A stretch of DNA of 64,000 bases from Rossellomorea aquimaris (lineage in GTDB: Bacteria; Bacillota; Bacilli; Bacillales; Bacillaceae_B): the NCBI RefSeq assembly GCF_008180865.1, contig NZ_VTEX01000002.1:620001-684000 (forward strand). Reading direction: 5' to 3'. Of this stretch, positions 37,221-46,172 are shown piece after piece. Made by a program: the position numbers and the translations under genes. The number at the start of each line of letters is the position of its first letter. Positions within the stretch are counted from its first letter, which is position 1. The notes under the pieces were generated by a model. That model ran no database searches and had not been told where the DNA came from. It saw only the letters and a list, made by a program, of their open reading frames with translations.

Positions 37221-38051
37221 ATGACAAATACATTGTTGAAAGCATTCAAACCGATTGAAGAAACGGCTGATGATGTACTGGAACTCATCAGTAAGTTTGT
37301 AGATGTGAACACCTTTTTTCTTGCTAAAAATGACAAAAAAGAAGTCAATATCGTCCGGGCATACAATCGTGATGACGTGGTTCTGCCAACTGGTTTTGAA
37401 ACCTTATATCGTGATTCATTCTGACAATTTATCGTAAAGGGTGGTCGTGAACCACTCATCATTGAAGATTTGAATGTATCAGCCTTAACGAAAGACATGG
37501 ACGTGACGAAAAGTCTTGGCGGCGGCTCGCTTATCGGGGTCCCCATTTATTATAGGGATGGGGTGAATTACGGTACCCTTTGCGGCATGGATCTGCGTCC
37601 GTTTCATTTTACTCAGGAACATCGGGACTTATTTATGGCCATGGCTGCATTGCTCGAGAACGTGTTGGACCTTGAAAAGAAAAACGGGCAGGTGCAGATG
37701 CTATCCGTTCCCCTTGTACCGATCTTTGATGAAGTTGCTGTCCTCCCTCTCATTGGGGAGGTAGATTCCGAACGGACCTCACGGGTCATCGAGCATACCC
37801 TGTTCGAAGCCGCAAAAGGTGAATTGGAATACATTATCATCGACTTATCCGGTCTCGTCAGCATCGATTCAGAAAGCATCTTCCATTTGATGAAAATCGC
37901 AGATTCTCTGAAATTGGTCGGAGTCACCACCATCTTCACCGGTATCCGTCCCGACCTCGCCCAAAAAGTCATTCAATACCGCAGTGACCTCTCAGGTATT
38001 AAAGTGGAAGCAACTCTTAAACAAGCGATCAAATCATTGAAACTGAAGTGA
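37221..38051 (+). pseudogene. GAF-STAS (RsbR/stressosome-like) gene interrupted by in-frame TGA
   Basis: One reading frame of 277 codons contains a TGA at codon 68 (37422-37424) and is otherwise intact. Before it lies MTNTLLKAFKPIEETADDVL, the start of a GAF domain. After it the same frame continues QFIVKGGREPLIIEDLNVSA and GSLIGVPIYYRDGVNYGTLCGMDL (rest of the GAF domain), then a STAS domain (PIFDEVAVLPLIGEVDSERT, IIIDLSGLVSIDSESI) with the usual Ser/Thr sites. Proteins of this type join the stressosome that controls sigma-B. The TGA sits where related proteins could carry Cys or Trp. Simple explanations are a nonsense mutation or base error; readthrough or selenocysteine is unlikely but not excluded. 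RBS AGGTG precedes the ATG at 37221. Confidence 0.8.
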
Positions 38052-38073
38052 TTTTGCTAGATCATGAGAGATG

Positions 38074-38115
38074 AAAAAACACGCCTTTTCCTAATTGGAA
38101 TGGGCGTGCTTTTTC
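38074..38115 (+). terminator. Terminator of the GAF-STAS gene
   Basis: CACGCC pairs with GGCGTG, flanked by an A run and CTTTTTC. It shares most of its stem and loop sequence with the katG terminator 1.1 kb upstream. Confidence 0.85.
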
Positions 38116-38162
38116 ATATTTTATATAACTGCCCGGAGAGACCTTCTCTAAGAGGGAAACCA

Positions 38163-38645
38163 TTAAGCCCCCACTCTCTCACGTTCTCGAACAACATCCC
38201 GTTTCTCATCCGTCCGCTTCTCCAACTTATAAACCAACACCCCGCCGATCAACAACCCAATCCCCAGAACCTTCTCCCAGGAAAGTGCAGACGGTTCAAA
38301 ACCGAACCATCCACCTGTGTTGACGATAAAGGCGATGGTAATCTGAGAAATAAGCGCGATCGAGATCGCATACGCCGGTCCGATCAACGTGACTCCCCTC
38401 ATCAGGAAGAACACGATACCGACTCCGAATACCCCGCTGAACAGAAAGACGGGATTGACCCCGCTGAAGTCCAGCAGACTTTTATCTTCCATTGTATAAA
38501 AGACCGGCAGAGAACAGACGAGGCCGAGGCCAAGGACGAGGCTCGTCGTTGCCCATGGGCCTGTTTTTTCACTGACTCTTGCATTGAATACATTTTGTAA
38601 ACTGATTAGGATTCCTGCCATGATGGCAAGTCCGATTCCGATCAT
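38163..38645 (-). CDS. DMT transporter of the YdcZ (DUF606) family, copy 2
   Basis: A 160-residue protein with five predicted helices matching the DUF606/YdcZ branch of the drug/metabolite transporters: GLAIMAGILISLQNVFNARVSEKTGPWATT at the N-terminus and YAISIALISQITIAFIVNTGGWFGFE in the middle. It is paired with a homologous gene at 39371-39796, with a Crp-type regulator between them, in one minus-strand operon. The two short proteins probably form an antiparallel heterodimer. Substrate unknown. The C-terminal tail is highly charged (KRTDEKRDVVRERE). Confidence 0.85.
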   Translation of the reverse strand: MIGIGLAIMAGILISLQNVFNARVSEKTGPWATTSLVLGLGLVCSLPVFYTMEDKSLLDFSGVNPVFLFSGVFGVGIVFFLMRGVTLIGPAYAISIALISQITIAFIVNTGGWFGFEPSALSWEKVLGIGLLIGGVLVYKLEKRTDEKRDVVRERERVGA

Positions 38646-38657
38646 ATGAGTCCCTCC

Positions 38658-39353
38658 TTATTCATAGATGTTTCCTTTCGCGAGGATGCTGAGTTTTTCA
38701 AGATCTTTGATGGTGATGGACCCGTTGACCCGTTCAATGAGGTCGTCCGTTGCCATCTTCTTCAGTACCCGGTTCAGGTGACGGTAGCTCGTGCCGATCC
38801 ATTCGGCGAGCTCCATGAGATTGGACGTATGCATCTCCTGATGGAACATGGTCCCTTCGCCCGCTTCTGAAATGGATAGTAAGTAGCTTGCCAGGCGCAC
38901 TTCAACGGGATACAGCATGTGCATGCTCGTGATATGTGATTCCGTGTAAAACTTGTGGGCAACTGTATCAAATAGAAAGCGCAGGATCGCTGGATGCTCC
39001 TTCTCAAGCCTTGAGAGATCCGTGAACGGAACCGATAGGAAAACCCCGTCCGTGACGGCTTCCACCGAATTGAGTACCGCAGTACCCTTCGCATATTCCA
39101 CATCCCCGATCAGGGCAAGTGGACGCTTGAACCGATTGATCAACAGCTTCCCTTCCGGTGTATGGGTGAAGATCTTGATTTTCCCCTCCATGAGGAAGTA
39201 TAGTTCATCGAGCTCTTCTCCTGTCGAAAAAAGATTGTCCCCTTTTTCAAAGGAATACATCTTGATATATTGTCTGAAATCCGCCGGGAATAACTCATCA
39301 AGCTCGAATTGTTTTATATAATGTTCTGGTTCAACACTCTGTATTTCTTTCAT
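38658..39353 (-). CDS. Crp/Fnr-family regulator of paired DMT transporters
   Basis: A 231-residue regulator. Residues 20-140 form a cyclic-nucleotide-binding-like jelly roll (FEKGDNLFSTGEELDELYFLMEGKIKIF). The C-terminal winged helix (about 160-225) holds NLMELAEWIGTSYRHLNRVLKKM. There are no clustered Cys residues for an Fe-S site, so it is closer to YeiL/CRP than to Fnr. The ATG at 39353 follows AGGAG at 7 bases. It lies between two YdcZ-type genes with gaps of 12 and 17 bases, so it probably controls this transporter operon. Effector unknown. Confidence 0.9.
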   Translation of the reverse strand: MKEIQSVEPEHYIKQFELDELFPADFRQYIKMYSFEKGDNLFSTGEELDELYFLMEGKIKIFTHTPEGKLLINRFKRPLALIGDVEYAKGTAVLNSVEAVTDGVFLSVPFTDLSRLEKEHPAILRFLFDTVAHKFYTESHITSMHMLYPVEVRLASYLLSISEAGEGTMFHQEMHTSNLMELAEWIGTSYRHLNRVLKKMATDDLIERVNGSITIKDLEKLSILAKGNIYE

Positions 39354-39370
39354 CGTATGACTCCTTCTTT

Positions 39371-39796
39371 CTACAATTGGAAAAGGACGACCCCTACAAG
39401 CATCATTGAGAGTCCAACAGCCTGCCTCGGCGTAACCGGGATCTTCTTCTCCCCGAACCATCCCCGTGACTCGATAAGGAATGCCGTCCCGATCTGTGCC
39501 ACGAGAAGGATCGCAATGGCCGATGCCGGGCCGATCATGTGAATCGCCGTCAGTTCCGAGAACACCACGATCACACCGAACGATCCCCCGATCAAATACA
39601 GGAAAGGCACCTGCCTGAAGCTCTTTCCTTTTCCATCTCTTACTTTCATATATATCGTCATCGCAATCGTAAAGGCAACAAGGTGAACCATCGAAGTCGT
39701 ATGCCACCCGCCGATCGCGTCACTCATTCTTGCATTGAAAATCCCCTGCATAGTGATGCAAAGTCCACCAAGCAGCGCAAATAAAGCACCTTTCAT
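39371..39796 (-). CDS. DMT transporter of the YdcZ (DUF606) family, copy 1
   Basis: A 141-residue, five-helix protein homologous to the gene at 38163-38645: ALLGGLCITMQGIFNARMSDAIGGWHTTSM and ASAIAILLVAQIGTAFLIESRGWFGE align directly. It is first in the transporter-regulator-transporter operon. AGGAGG lies upstream of the ATG. Two unequal copies retained around one regulator suggest a heteromeric transporter. Confidence 0.85.
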   Translation of the reverse strand: MKGALFALLGGLCITMQGIFNARMSDAIGGWHTTSMVHLVAFTIAMTIYMKVRDGKGKSFRQVPFLYLIGGSFGVIVVFSELTAIHMIGPASAIAILLVAQIGTAFLIESRGWFGEKKIPVTPRQAVGLSMMLVGVVLFQL

Positions 39797-39990
39797 CGTT
39801 CATCCTCCTATTCTTTGTTCTATTAAATAGGAGGACGGATTTTTGTGAAAGGACATATGTCCTAAGGGTTGCCGATTTGGTGTTTTGGTAAACCAGTAGA
39901 ACCTATTGCCTCCCTTACTTCCTTCTTACCAAGTAAATATTCAGTAAATCAGTCCTGTTAACAACCGATTTTCAGATTATCATATTGCAG

Positions 39991-40158
39991 TCAACTACTC
40001 ACCAAGTCAAACAATTGTGAGGAAAGTCCCTCTACGTCCCCAATTCCCTTATTCTGCTGAAGTTTCTCGACCAAGTTTAATGTAGTCACGGAGAAGGCCA
40101 TACATACATATACGGAAAATGGATTCAGGAGAAAACCTTCTATGTTATAGTCATACAT
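39991..40158 (-). CDS. Possible small protein (55 aa)
   Basis: An ATG at 40158 preceded by AAGGTG at 10 bases opens a 55-residue frame beginning MYDYNIEGFLLNPFSVYVC and ending SSQLFDLVSS. It has a helical, partly hydrophobic character and no known motif. An upstream extension to 40275 lacks support. It lies in a 530-base gap between the DMT operon and the hydrolase. It could be real or a chance frame. Confidence 0.3.
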   Translation of the reverse strand: MYDYNIEGFLLNPFSVYVCMAFSVTTLNLVEKLQQNKGIGDVEGLSSQLFDLVSS

Positions 40159-40325
40159 ATAGATATCACACCTTTTTATCAAAAGGAAAAAGGAGGCCTC
40201 GTCATGATTATCAAGTGGATACGCATACGATAATGAGTGGGGCTGCCTATCATGCTCCAAAACGCATTTATTCATCTACTGCTTCCTGACAGCGAATAGA
40301 TAATAAATCATACGGAGGTAAAAAC

Positions 40326-41168
40326 ATGACTGAACGAATACTGAACATAAATAACGTGGAAATTTGTACAGAAAGTTTCGGAAACCCTAAAGACCCCGCT
40401 GTGCTTCTGATCATGGGTTCGATGTCTTCATTAGATTGGTGGGATGAGGATTTCTGTCTGCGTCTCGCTGATCAAGGGGTGTTTGTCATTCGTTACGATC
40501 ATCGGGATTTGGGGCAATCAACCATTTATCCTCCTGGAACTTCCCACTATACCGTAACCGACATGGCTGACGATGCAGCGGGTGTTCTCGGTGCTTATTC
40601 CATTAAGCAGGCTCATATCGTTGGAATGTCGTTAGGTGGAATGATCGGCCAGGTTCTTACCTTGAAATATCCTGAGCGCGTACTGACCCTTACACTCCTT
40701 GCATCAAGTGTATTCGGGACCGCGATGGAAGAACTGCCTCCAATGGATCAGCGCATACTCGATCACCATGCGAAGAGTGCTTCCATCGATTGGTCAAATC
40801 GTGAAGTGGCCATTCGATATCTGGCAGAAGGATGGAAGACGTTAGCCGGTTCCAAACCTTATGAACAGGAAAGAATGGTTAAACTGGCGGAAAGGGAGTA
40901 TGACCGTGCCAAACAGCTGCCGAGCAGGTTTAATCATGCCCTCCTTCAAGGCGGGGAAGCTTATTACAATAGAATGAATGAGATCAGCATTCCGGTTCTC
41001 ATTATTCACGGCACAGAAGATCCAGCACTGCCATACGAACACGGACTTGCCCTTGCAAAAGCCATACCACATGCTGAATTGATGCCTCTATATGGATCAG
41101 GACATGAGATTCATAGCGAAGATTGGGACCAGATAATAGATTCAATTATAAAATTTCATTCGCGATAA
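40326..41168 (+). CDS. Alpha/beta hydrolase
   Basis: A 280-residue alpha/beta hydrolase fold enzyme. The oxyanion region is LLIMGSMSSLDWW, RYDHRDLGQS follows, the nucleophile elbow is VGMSLGGMIG (Ser about 101), the acid lies in IIHGTEDPALP, and the His in YGSGHEIH. The sequence resembles aclacinomycin methylesterase/epoxide hydrolase-like members of Bacillus. Substrate unknown. GGAGG precedes the ATG at 7 bases, and there is no signal peptide. It is monocistronic with a strong terminator. Confidence 0.9.
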   Translation: MTERILNINNVEICTESFGNPKDPAVLLIMGSMSSLDWWDEDFCLRLADQGVFVIRYDHRDLGQSTIYPPGTSHYTVTDMADDAAGVLGAYSIKQAHIVGMSLGGMIGQVLTLKYPERVLTLTLLASSVFGTAMEELPPMDQRILDHHAKSASIDWSNREVAIRYLAEGWKTLAGSKPYEQERMVKLAEREYDRAKQLPSRFNHALLQGGEAYYNRMNEISIPVLIIHGTEDPALPYEHGLALAKAIPHAELMPLYGSGHEIHSEDWDQIIDSIIKFHSR

Positions 41169-41182
41169 AAGAATAGATGAAG

Positions 41183-41213
41183 AAGGCAGCCTTTTCGTTT
41201 GACGGGCTGCCTT
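41183..41213 (+). terminator. Terminator of the alpha/beta hydrolase gene
   Basis: AAGGCAGCC and GGCTGCCTT form a perfect stem followed by TTTT. Confidence 0.9.
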
Positions 41214-41376
41214 TTTTCATAGGTTATTTGGTTGCCGGGAAAATTCCACTTAAGTAACCGTTCTCGTAGCTTTTTCACGTTCAACCTCTCGTATTGTTGC
41301 AACAAGAGATCCCTTGAGCGAAACATATTACGCCTATATTCCCACTCTTTTTTGTTCATGAGGAGAAATGGGTGCG

Positions 41377-41928
41377 TCACTCTTTACTCGGAGCACCTGG
41401 AGGATTATACTCCGGCGGAATCCGGAGCCACCCCCTCGATATCATCAAATTTTTTAACGGAGCAGCGAACTTCATTAAGTTGATTTGAATGGAAAAAAAC
41501 ATGAGTCCTACATCGGTTCGGACTGTCTTTGACATTGCCTGAGCGCAAAAGGTGATAGAAGCTGCTACTTTTGCCGATATGAGGTTGGTGATTTCATCGT
41601 CCTTCAGCTTAACCCCCTCTGGCACGGCACTTTGCTCTGATATCGGTTTTTCAGGGTTGACCAAAGGCAATGGAACCCCTTCTTTCAAAAGGAATGCCTC
41701 TATTTTTTTTGTATCTGACATGCTCCCTTCCAATGCGCTTTGTAGCACATGTTGCACATCATTATCCGTGGTGGTATTCATTCCTACTTGGTAAAGAGCG
41801 TGAGCTTCATGAAACGCAGTGAATGCCGTCCAGAGGTCCATCACTTCTCCCACATGCAGAGGGGGTTTAGGTGCTTCATCTACAAAATTTTTCATTATGG
41901 CTGAAATCGCTTCAAAAGCATTTGTCAT
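41377..41928 (-). CDS. DUF3231-like protein (single repeat)
   Basis: A 183-residue helical protein resembling DUF3231 family members, which usually contain two such units of about 160 residues. The HEAHALYQVGMNTTTDNDVQ and SDTKKIEAFLLKEGVPLP segments are typical: a ferritin-like helical bundle with conserved His and Glu. This copy has only one unit. The ATG at 41928 lies 7 bases after AGGAGG; another ATG directly before it is also possible. In Bacillus such genes are often linked to sporulation, but that is not shown here. Confidence 0.65.
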   Translation of the reverse strand: MTNAFEAISAIMKNFVDEAPKPPLHVGEVMDLWTAFTAFHEAHALYQVGMNTTTDNDVQHVLQSALEGSMSDTKKIEAFLLKEGVPLPLVNPEKPISEQSAVPEGVKLKDDEITNLISAKVAASITFCAQAMSKTVRTDVGLMFFSIQINLMKFAAPLKNLMISRGWLRIPPEYNPPGAPSKE

Positions 41929-42071
41929 CATACGACCTCCTAATTACTGGTAGATACTAGTATTCCACATTACCCGTTATACATTCAGAAAAACGTATTT
42001 GACAAATACCTTGGGGTCCCTTCCCTTTAAGCCCTCAAAAATTCACCTTTTCCTTAAGAGGCTGTCCCCCC

Positions 42072-42413
42072 CTACTCATGGCTTCTCCTGAAATTCATCA
42101 CCATCAACACCATCGTGATCATGACAATGACATAAAATATACTGTCCCGAATCATTCCCGTAGACATTTGAAATCCAGCAAACAGCAGCAAAAACGACGC
42201 ATTCCAGATTAATTTTATCCTGCTTACCTTTCCATCACGAATACCCTTACTGAATCTGGGGTAATAGATCCCCAACCCTAGCAGGATGAGGATTATCGAT
42301 AGATTAATGAAAGCTGTAAAATGTCCAAACAGATGCATCCTGCTGATAGAAAAATAGAAAAGAATTGAATACAATACCAGTAGGAAAAGGTTGAATCTGA
42401 TTATGTTTGTCAT
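42072..42413 (-). CDS. Small four-helix membrane protein
   Basis: A 113-residue protein with four predicted membrane helices (about 6-24, 30-50, 68-86 and 90-108). AGGAGGGG lies before the ATG. It is the last of three minus-strand membrane-protein genes (42072-43355), with a 28-base gap from the preceding gene. No family was recognised. Confidence 0.7.
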   Translation of the reverse strand: MTNIIRFNLFLLVLYSILFYFSISRMHLFGHFTAFINLSIILILLGLGIYYPRFSKGIRDGKVSRIKLIWNASFLLLFAGFQMSTGMIRDSIFYVIVMITMVLMVMNFRRSHE

Positions 42414-42441
42414 GTTTTCCCCTCCTAATATTCCGCTGTAA

Positions 42442-42765
42442 CTACCCCTGTCTACTAACTCTATTTCGAATCAATAACACCCACCAGGCGATCACATATA
42501 TATAACCGAACAGAAGATAGAAAGCCCATAACTCCCCTATTCTCAGGTGGCTCAGCCATTGCTCCAATTCATTCTGATTTTCCCCTCGATAAATTCCATT
42601 CACCATGCCGACAACCGGGATGGAAATGGTCACAAAGATAGTGAGCATCGCCCCCCATATATACCCTTGTTTTTAAATCGAAAGGAAGGCAGAGGCAATC
42701 GTTAATATCGTGAGGGAGTAATAGAGAATCCAAAACCATTGGGGCAGGGTTTCTGTAGAATACAT
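42442..42765 (-). pseudogene. Membrane-protein gene with in-frame TAA stop
   Basis: From an ATG at 42765 (with AGGTGA upstream) the frame reads MYSTETLPQWFWILYYSLTI and on to AFLSI, then meets TAA at 42673-42675. The same frame then continues KQGYIWGAMLTIFVTISIPV through to RNRVSRQG and stops at 42442. Together they form a coherent three-helix membrane protein of about 107 residues. The stop could come from one change (AAA to TAA). The second part has its own ATG (42648) but no ribosome binding site. Nonsense mutation or base error are both possible. Confidence 0.65.
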
Positions 42766-42884
42766 GTAATTTCACCTCTTGTTTATGTATTTTTCGACAG
42801 GTAGTAACCTATTCCTGCATCACTTCACTAAACCGATTTTTTTGACAAAAGGATCTGAATCTGCCCCACCGCCAGTGCCGACAA

Positions 42885-43355
42885 TTAAGAATCAGTCAAG
42901 CTGACGTAATAATATCCCACATCCTCGATCGCTGCCTGCATTCCTATAAATGACGTAATAGCATAATACACCGCACCCAAAGCCAAACAAACTATGATCA
43001 TCCCACTTACCCGGGGGATATGTTTGGTTTTTTTATAAAAGACCAGTGAGGTTGTGCCGACAATGATAAGGTAGGAAATCGCTAGAATGAGCCCGAATGT
43101 GTGACTGCCAAGATCATTCACAGCCGTTCGAAAATGGTCCAGATGAGCTTGATTTTCCTCTTTCTCGTCAATCGTCACCAGGTGATCTTGATAACCGATT
43201 TTCCATATGAGCCCATCTTCCCCTTTTAAGACCGTGTACTGATAACCACCCGCTTTCCCTTCCCCCATCACAAATGGTGCCGCCGCATAAATATGGACGG
43301 GAAGCATGGTGAATAGCATCGTAAACAGGACAAGCAATCGTTTGTTCAACTCCAT
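42885..43355 (-). CDS. Membrane protein with signal peptide
   Basis: A 156-residue protein. Residues 1-25 look like a signal peptide (NKRLLVLFTMLFTMLPVHIYAAA). An extracytoplasmic region of about 70 residues follows (VMGEGKAGGYQYTVLKGEDG), then two membrane helices (about 88-108 and 118-140). AAAGGAAG precedes the ATG closely. It is first in the group of three small membrane-protein genes and divergent from ahpC. No family was recognised. Confidence 0.65.
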   Translation of the reverse strand: MELNKRLLVLFTMLFTMLPVHIYAAAPFVMGEGKAGGYQYTVLKGEDGLIWKIGYQDHLVTIDEKEENQAHLDHFRTAVNDLGSHTFGLILAISYLIIVGTTSLVFYKKTKHIPRVSGMIIVCLALGAVYYAITSFIGMQAAIEDVGYYYVSLTDS

Positions 43356-43387
43356 CTTCCTTTCTATCAGAACCTCAATCTTTTCCC

Positions 43388-43441
43388 TTGACAAAGAAAC
43401 GCATATATATAATAATAAATATCGAATTAGAATTATTATAA
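43388..43441 (+). promoter_or_regulatory. ahpC promoter with PerR box
   Basis: A perfect -35 TTGACA (43388-43393) is followed by an AT-rich -10 region containing TATAATAAT. The PerR box at 43427-43441 reads TTAGAATTATTATAA, matching the consensus TTATAATNATTATAA at all but one informative base. In Bacillus, PerR represses ahpCF until peroxide oxidises its metal site. Confidence 0.85.
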
Positions 43442-43490
43442 TCTATTAATGATTCTCAATCACACACAACTACTAGGAGGAATTTACACT

Positions 43491-44054
43491 ATGTCATTAA
43501 TCGGTTCACAAGTCGTACCATTTAAAGCAGAAGCATTCAAAGATGGTGAGTTCATCACTGTTACAGACGAAAGCCTGAAAGGTCAATGGAGCATTTTCTG
43601 CTTCTACCCTGCAGACTTCACATTTGTATGCCCGACAGAACTTGAAGACCTTCAAAATAACTATGAAACTCTTAAAGAGCTTGGCGTAGAAGTATATTCA
43701 GTTTCTACGGACACTCACTTTACACATAAAGGCTGGCACGACAGCTCTGAAAAAATCGGTAAAATCAAATATGCGATGATCGGTGATCCATCACAACGCA
43801 TCACTCGCGGTTTCGATGTATTAAATGAAGAAGATGGTCTTGCTGACCGCGGAACGTTCATCATCGATCCGGATGGTATCATTCAGGCAGTTGAAATCAA
43901 CGCAGGCGGAATCGGCCGCGATGCAGATATTCTAGTAAGCAAAATCAAGGCGGCACAATATGTGCGCAACAATCCAGGTGAAGTTTGCCCGGCTAAATGG
44001 CAGGAAGGTTCTGAAACACTTAAGCCAAGCCTTGATCTAGTTGGTAAATTATAA
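43491..44054 (+). CDS. ahpC: Alkyl hydroperoxide reductase subunit C (2-Cys peroxiredoxin)
   Basis: A 187-residue peroxiredoxin reducing H2O2 and organic peroxides. Peroxidatic Cys47 lies in DFTFVCPTE and resolving Cys166 in GEVCPAKW, as in AhpC. The C-terminal tail is typical of sensitive 2-Cys enzymes. The ATG at 43491 has GGAGGA 9 bases upstream; a longer frame to 43449 is not supported. It is followed 12 bases later by ahpF, its reductase, and is preceded by a PerR box. It acts in the cytoplasm as a decamer of dimers by family knowledge. Confidence 0.97.
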   Translation: MSLIGSQVVPFKAEAFKDGEFITVTDESLKGQWSIFCFYPADFTFVCPTELEDLQNNYETLKELGVEVYSVSTDTHFTHKGWHDSSEKIGKIKYAMIGDPSQRITRGFDVLNEEDGLADRGTFIIDPDGIIQAVEINAGGIGRDADILVSKIKAAQYVRNNPGEVCPAKWQEGSETLKPSLDLVGKL

Positions 44055-44066
44055 GGAGTGCTGAAC

Positions 44067-45593
44067 ATGCTCGAAGCAGATATTAAAGCACAATTAGAAC
44101 AGTACCTGCAGATGATGGAAGGCGACATCGTCCTGAAAGTCAGTGCAGGCGACGATGACATTTCGAAGGACATGCTGGCTCTTGTCCAGGAGCTCTCTTC
44201 CATGTCATCACGCATCAGTGTTGAAAAAGTAGAACTGACAAGAACACCAAGCTTCAGCGTGAACCGTCCTGGTGAAGAGACCGGCATCATTTTTGCCGGG
44301 ATCCCCCTTGGACACGAATTCACATCCCTGGTTCTTGCTCTCCTTCAAGTCAGCGGCAGAGCGCCGAAAGTGGATCAAAGCGTCATTGACCAGATCAAGA
44401 GTGTCAAAGGTGAACACCACTTCGAAACGTATGTCAGCCTAAGCTGTCACAACTGTCCTGACGTGGTGCAGGCACTGAACATCATGAGTGTCCTTAACCC
44501 GAACATCACGCACACGATGATCGACGGAGCTGCCTTCAAGGAAGAAGTGGAGCGCAAGAACGTGATGGCCGTTCCTGCTGTCTACCTGAATGCGGAATTC
44601 TTCAACGGTGGACGCACGACCCTGGAAGAAATCCTTTCTAAAATCGTGGAAGGTCCCGGTGCAGATGAGCTATCGGATAAGGACCCTTATGACGTCCTTG
44701 TTGTCGGTGGCGGACCTGCAGGAGCAAGTGCGGCGATCTATGCTGCACGTAAAGGCATCCGTACAGGAATCGTTGCTGAACGCTTCGGAGGTCAGGTCCT
44801 TGATACAATGAGCATCGAGAACTTCATCAGTGTGAAGCACACGGAAGGACCGAAGCTTGTCGCAAGCCTAGAAGAGCATGTGAAAGACTACGGCATCGAT
44901 GTCATGAACCTTCAGCGCGCAAGCCGTCTTGAGAAAAAAGACCTTGTCGAGCTTGAGCTTGAAAACGGTGCGGTCCTGAAGAGTAAGAGTCTGATCATCT
45001 CGACAGGTGCACGCTGGCGGAACATCGGCGTTCCTGGTGAGCAGGAGTTCAAGAACAAAGGAGTGGCGTACTGCCCTCACTGTGACGGACCACTGTTCGA
45101 AGGCAAAGATGTCGCTGTCATCGGTGGAGGAAACTCAGGAATCGAAGCAGCCATCGACCTTGCAGGAATCGTCAAACACGTCACGGTCCTTGAGTTCAAT
45201 CCTGAACTTAAGGCAGATGACGTGCTGCAGAAACGTCTTTACAGCCTGCCGAATGTCACAGTGCTCACGAACGTGCAAACTCAGGAGATCGCCGGTACGG
45301 ATAAGGTGAATGGCATTACCTACACCGATCGGGATTCCCATGAAGAAAAACACGTCGAGTTGCAGGGAGTATTCGTCCAAATCGGTCTTGTTCCTAACAC
45401 AGACTGGCTCGGCGACCTTGTAGAACGCACTAAATTCGGTGAAATTGTGGTGGACAAACATGGTGCCACCAACGTTCCTGGCGTATTCGCCGCAGGAGAC
45501 TGTACAGACAGCCCATACAACCAAATCATCATCTCAATGGGGTCAGGAGCGAACGCCGCACTTGGCGCATTCGACTACCTTATCCGGAATTGA
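44067..45593 (+). CDS. ahpF: Alkyl hydroperoxide reductase subunit F
   Basis: A 508-residue flavoprotein that passes electrons from NAD(P)H to AhpC. The N-terminal tandem thioredoxin-fold domain (1-195) holds [13 protein letters not shown] (CxxC). The thioredoxin-reductase part (205-508) has FAD-binding [19 protein letters not shown], redox-active [14 protein letters not shown]-binding [17 protein letters not shown] and the C-terminal FAD motif [18 protein letters not shown] lies 8 bases before the ATG at 44067. It is cotranscribed with ahpC and ends at a palindromic repeat. Confidence 0.97.
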   Translation: MLEADIKAQLEQYLQMMEGDIVLKVSAGDDDISKDMLALVQELSSMSSRISVEKVELTRTPSFSVNRPGEETGIIFAGIPLGHEFTSLVLALLQVSGRAPKVDQSVIDQIKSVKGEHHFETYVSLSCHNCPDVVQALNIMSVLNPNITHTMIDGAAFKEEVERKNVMAVPAVYLNAEFFNGGRTTLEEILSKIVEGPGADELSDKDPYDVLVVGGGPAGASAAIYAARKGIRTGIVAERFGGQVLDTMSIENFISVKHTEGPKLVASLEEHVKDYGIDVMNLQRASRLEKKDLVELELENGAVLKSKSLIISTGARWRNIGVPGEQEFKNKGVAYCPHCDGPLFEGKDVAVIGGGNSGIEAAIDLAGIVKHVTVLEFNPELKADDVLQKRLYSLPNVTVLTNVQTQEIAGTDKVNGITYTDRDSHEEKHVELQGVFVQIGLVPNTDWLGDLVERTKFGEIVVDKHGATNVPGVFAAGDCTDSPYNQIIISMGSGANAALGAFDYLIRN

Positions 45594-45603
45594 TGTACTA
45601 TAG

Positions 45604-45635
45604 AGGTCCGTCCCTCCAACTTGAGGGACGGACCT
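45604..45635. repeat. Palindromic repeat/terminator after ahpF
   Basis: AGGTCCGTCCCTC (45604-45616) and GAGGGACGGACCT (45623-45635) are perfect 13-base complements around a 6-base loop, between convergent ahpF and an acetyltransferase gene. The arms are identical to those at 23.2 kb. Confidence 0.9.
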
Positions 45636-45643
45636 TCATATAT

Positions 45644-46072
45644 TCAGGACAACTTCTTTCTAAACGAAAAACACCATTTCTCATATCCAAGCTTCTCTTC
45701 ATAGAATCTGTGGGCATCCCGTCTTTCAAGTCCGGACTCCAGGGCCACATATTTCACCCCGATTTCATCAGCCAATCGATGGACATACTCCAACAATTGC
45801 TTTCCATATCCCTTGGAGCGATGGTTGGAAGACGTGATAAAATCATAGATGTACATATGATGTTTGTTGTAAAAATTGACCCGTTCCCCAATACCCGCGA
45901 GAGACACGATCTCATCGTCCTCATATAAAGCAAACAAGCGATATCCCTCTTTCCTCATTTCCTCAACCAATGCCAGATATGTCTTTTTCGACAAATCGGT
46001 ACGTAACTCATTCATCACCGGATAGGCTTGAATCATCTCAGTCCGGTTTTGTAGTTCTTTAATGGTTGCCAT
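45644..46072 (-). CDS. GNAT N-acetyltransferase
   Basis: A 142-residue single-domain acetyltransferase. The acetyl-CoA loop reads HRSKGYGKQLLEYVH (R-x-x-G-x-G), followed by ALESGLERRDAHRFYEEKLGYEK, the motif B of the family. It transfers acetyl from acetyl-CoA to an unknown amine. GAGGGATGAG precedes the ATG. It is monocistronic and convergent with ahpF. Confidence 0.9.
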   Translation of the reverse strand: MATIKELQNRTEMIQAYPVMNELRTDLSKKTYLALVEEMRKEGYRLFALYEDDEIVSLAGIGERVNFYNKHHMYIYDFITSSNHRSKGYGKQLLEYVHRLADEIGVKYVALESGLERRDAHRFYEEKLGYEKWCFSFRKKLS

Positions 46073-46172
46073 CTCTCATCCCTCTTTACGTATAATTAGT
46101 AGAATCATAATGCCAGCTTGACCTTCTTCCTACACAATTACTTTTCACTAAATTTTAACATATGCTCCTCCA

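Noticed and set aside
37425-37460. Bacterial SECIS element behind the in-frame TGA
   Set aside because: A short stem exists, but it is weak and Bacillaceae generally lack selenocysteine machinery; no sel genes are in the window.
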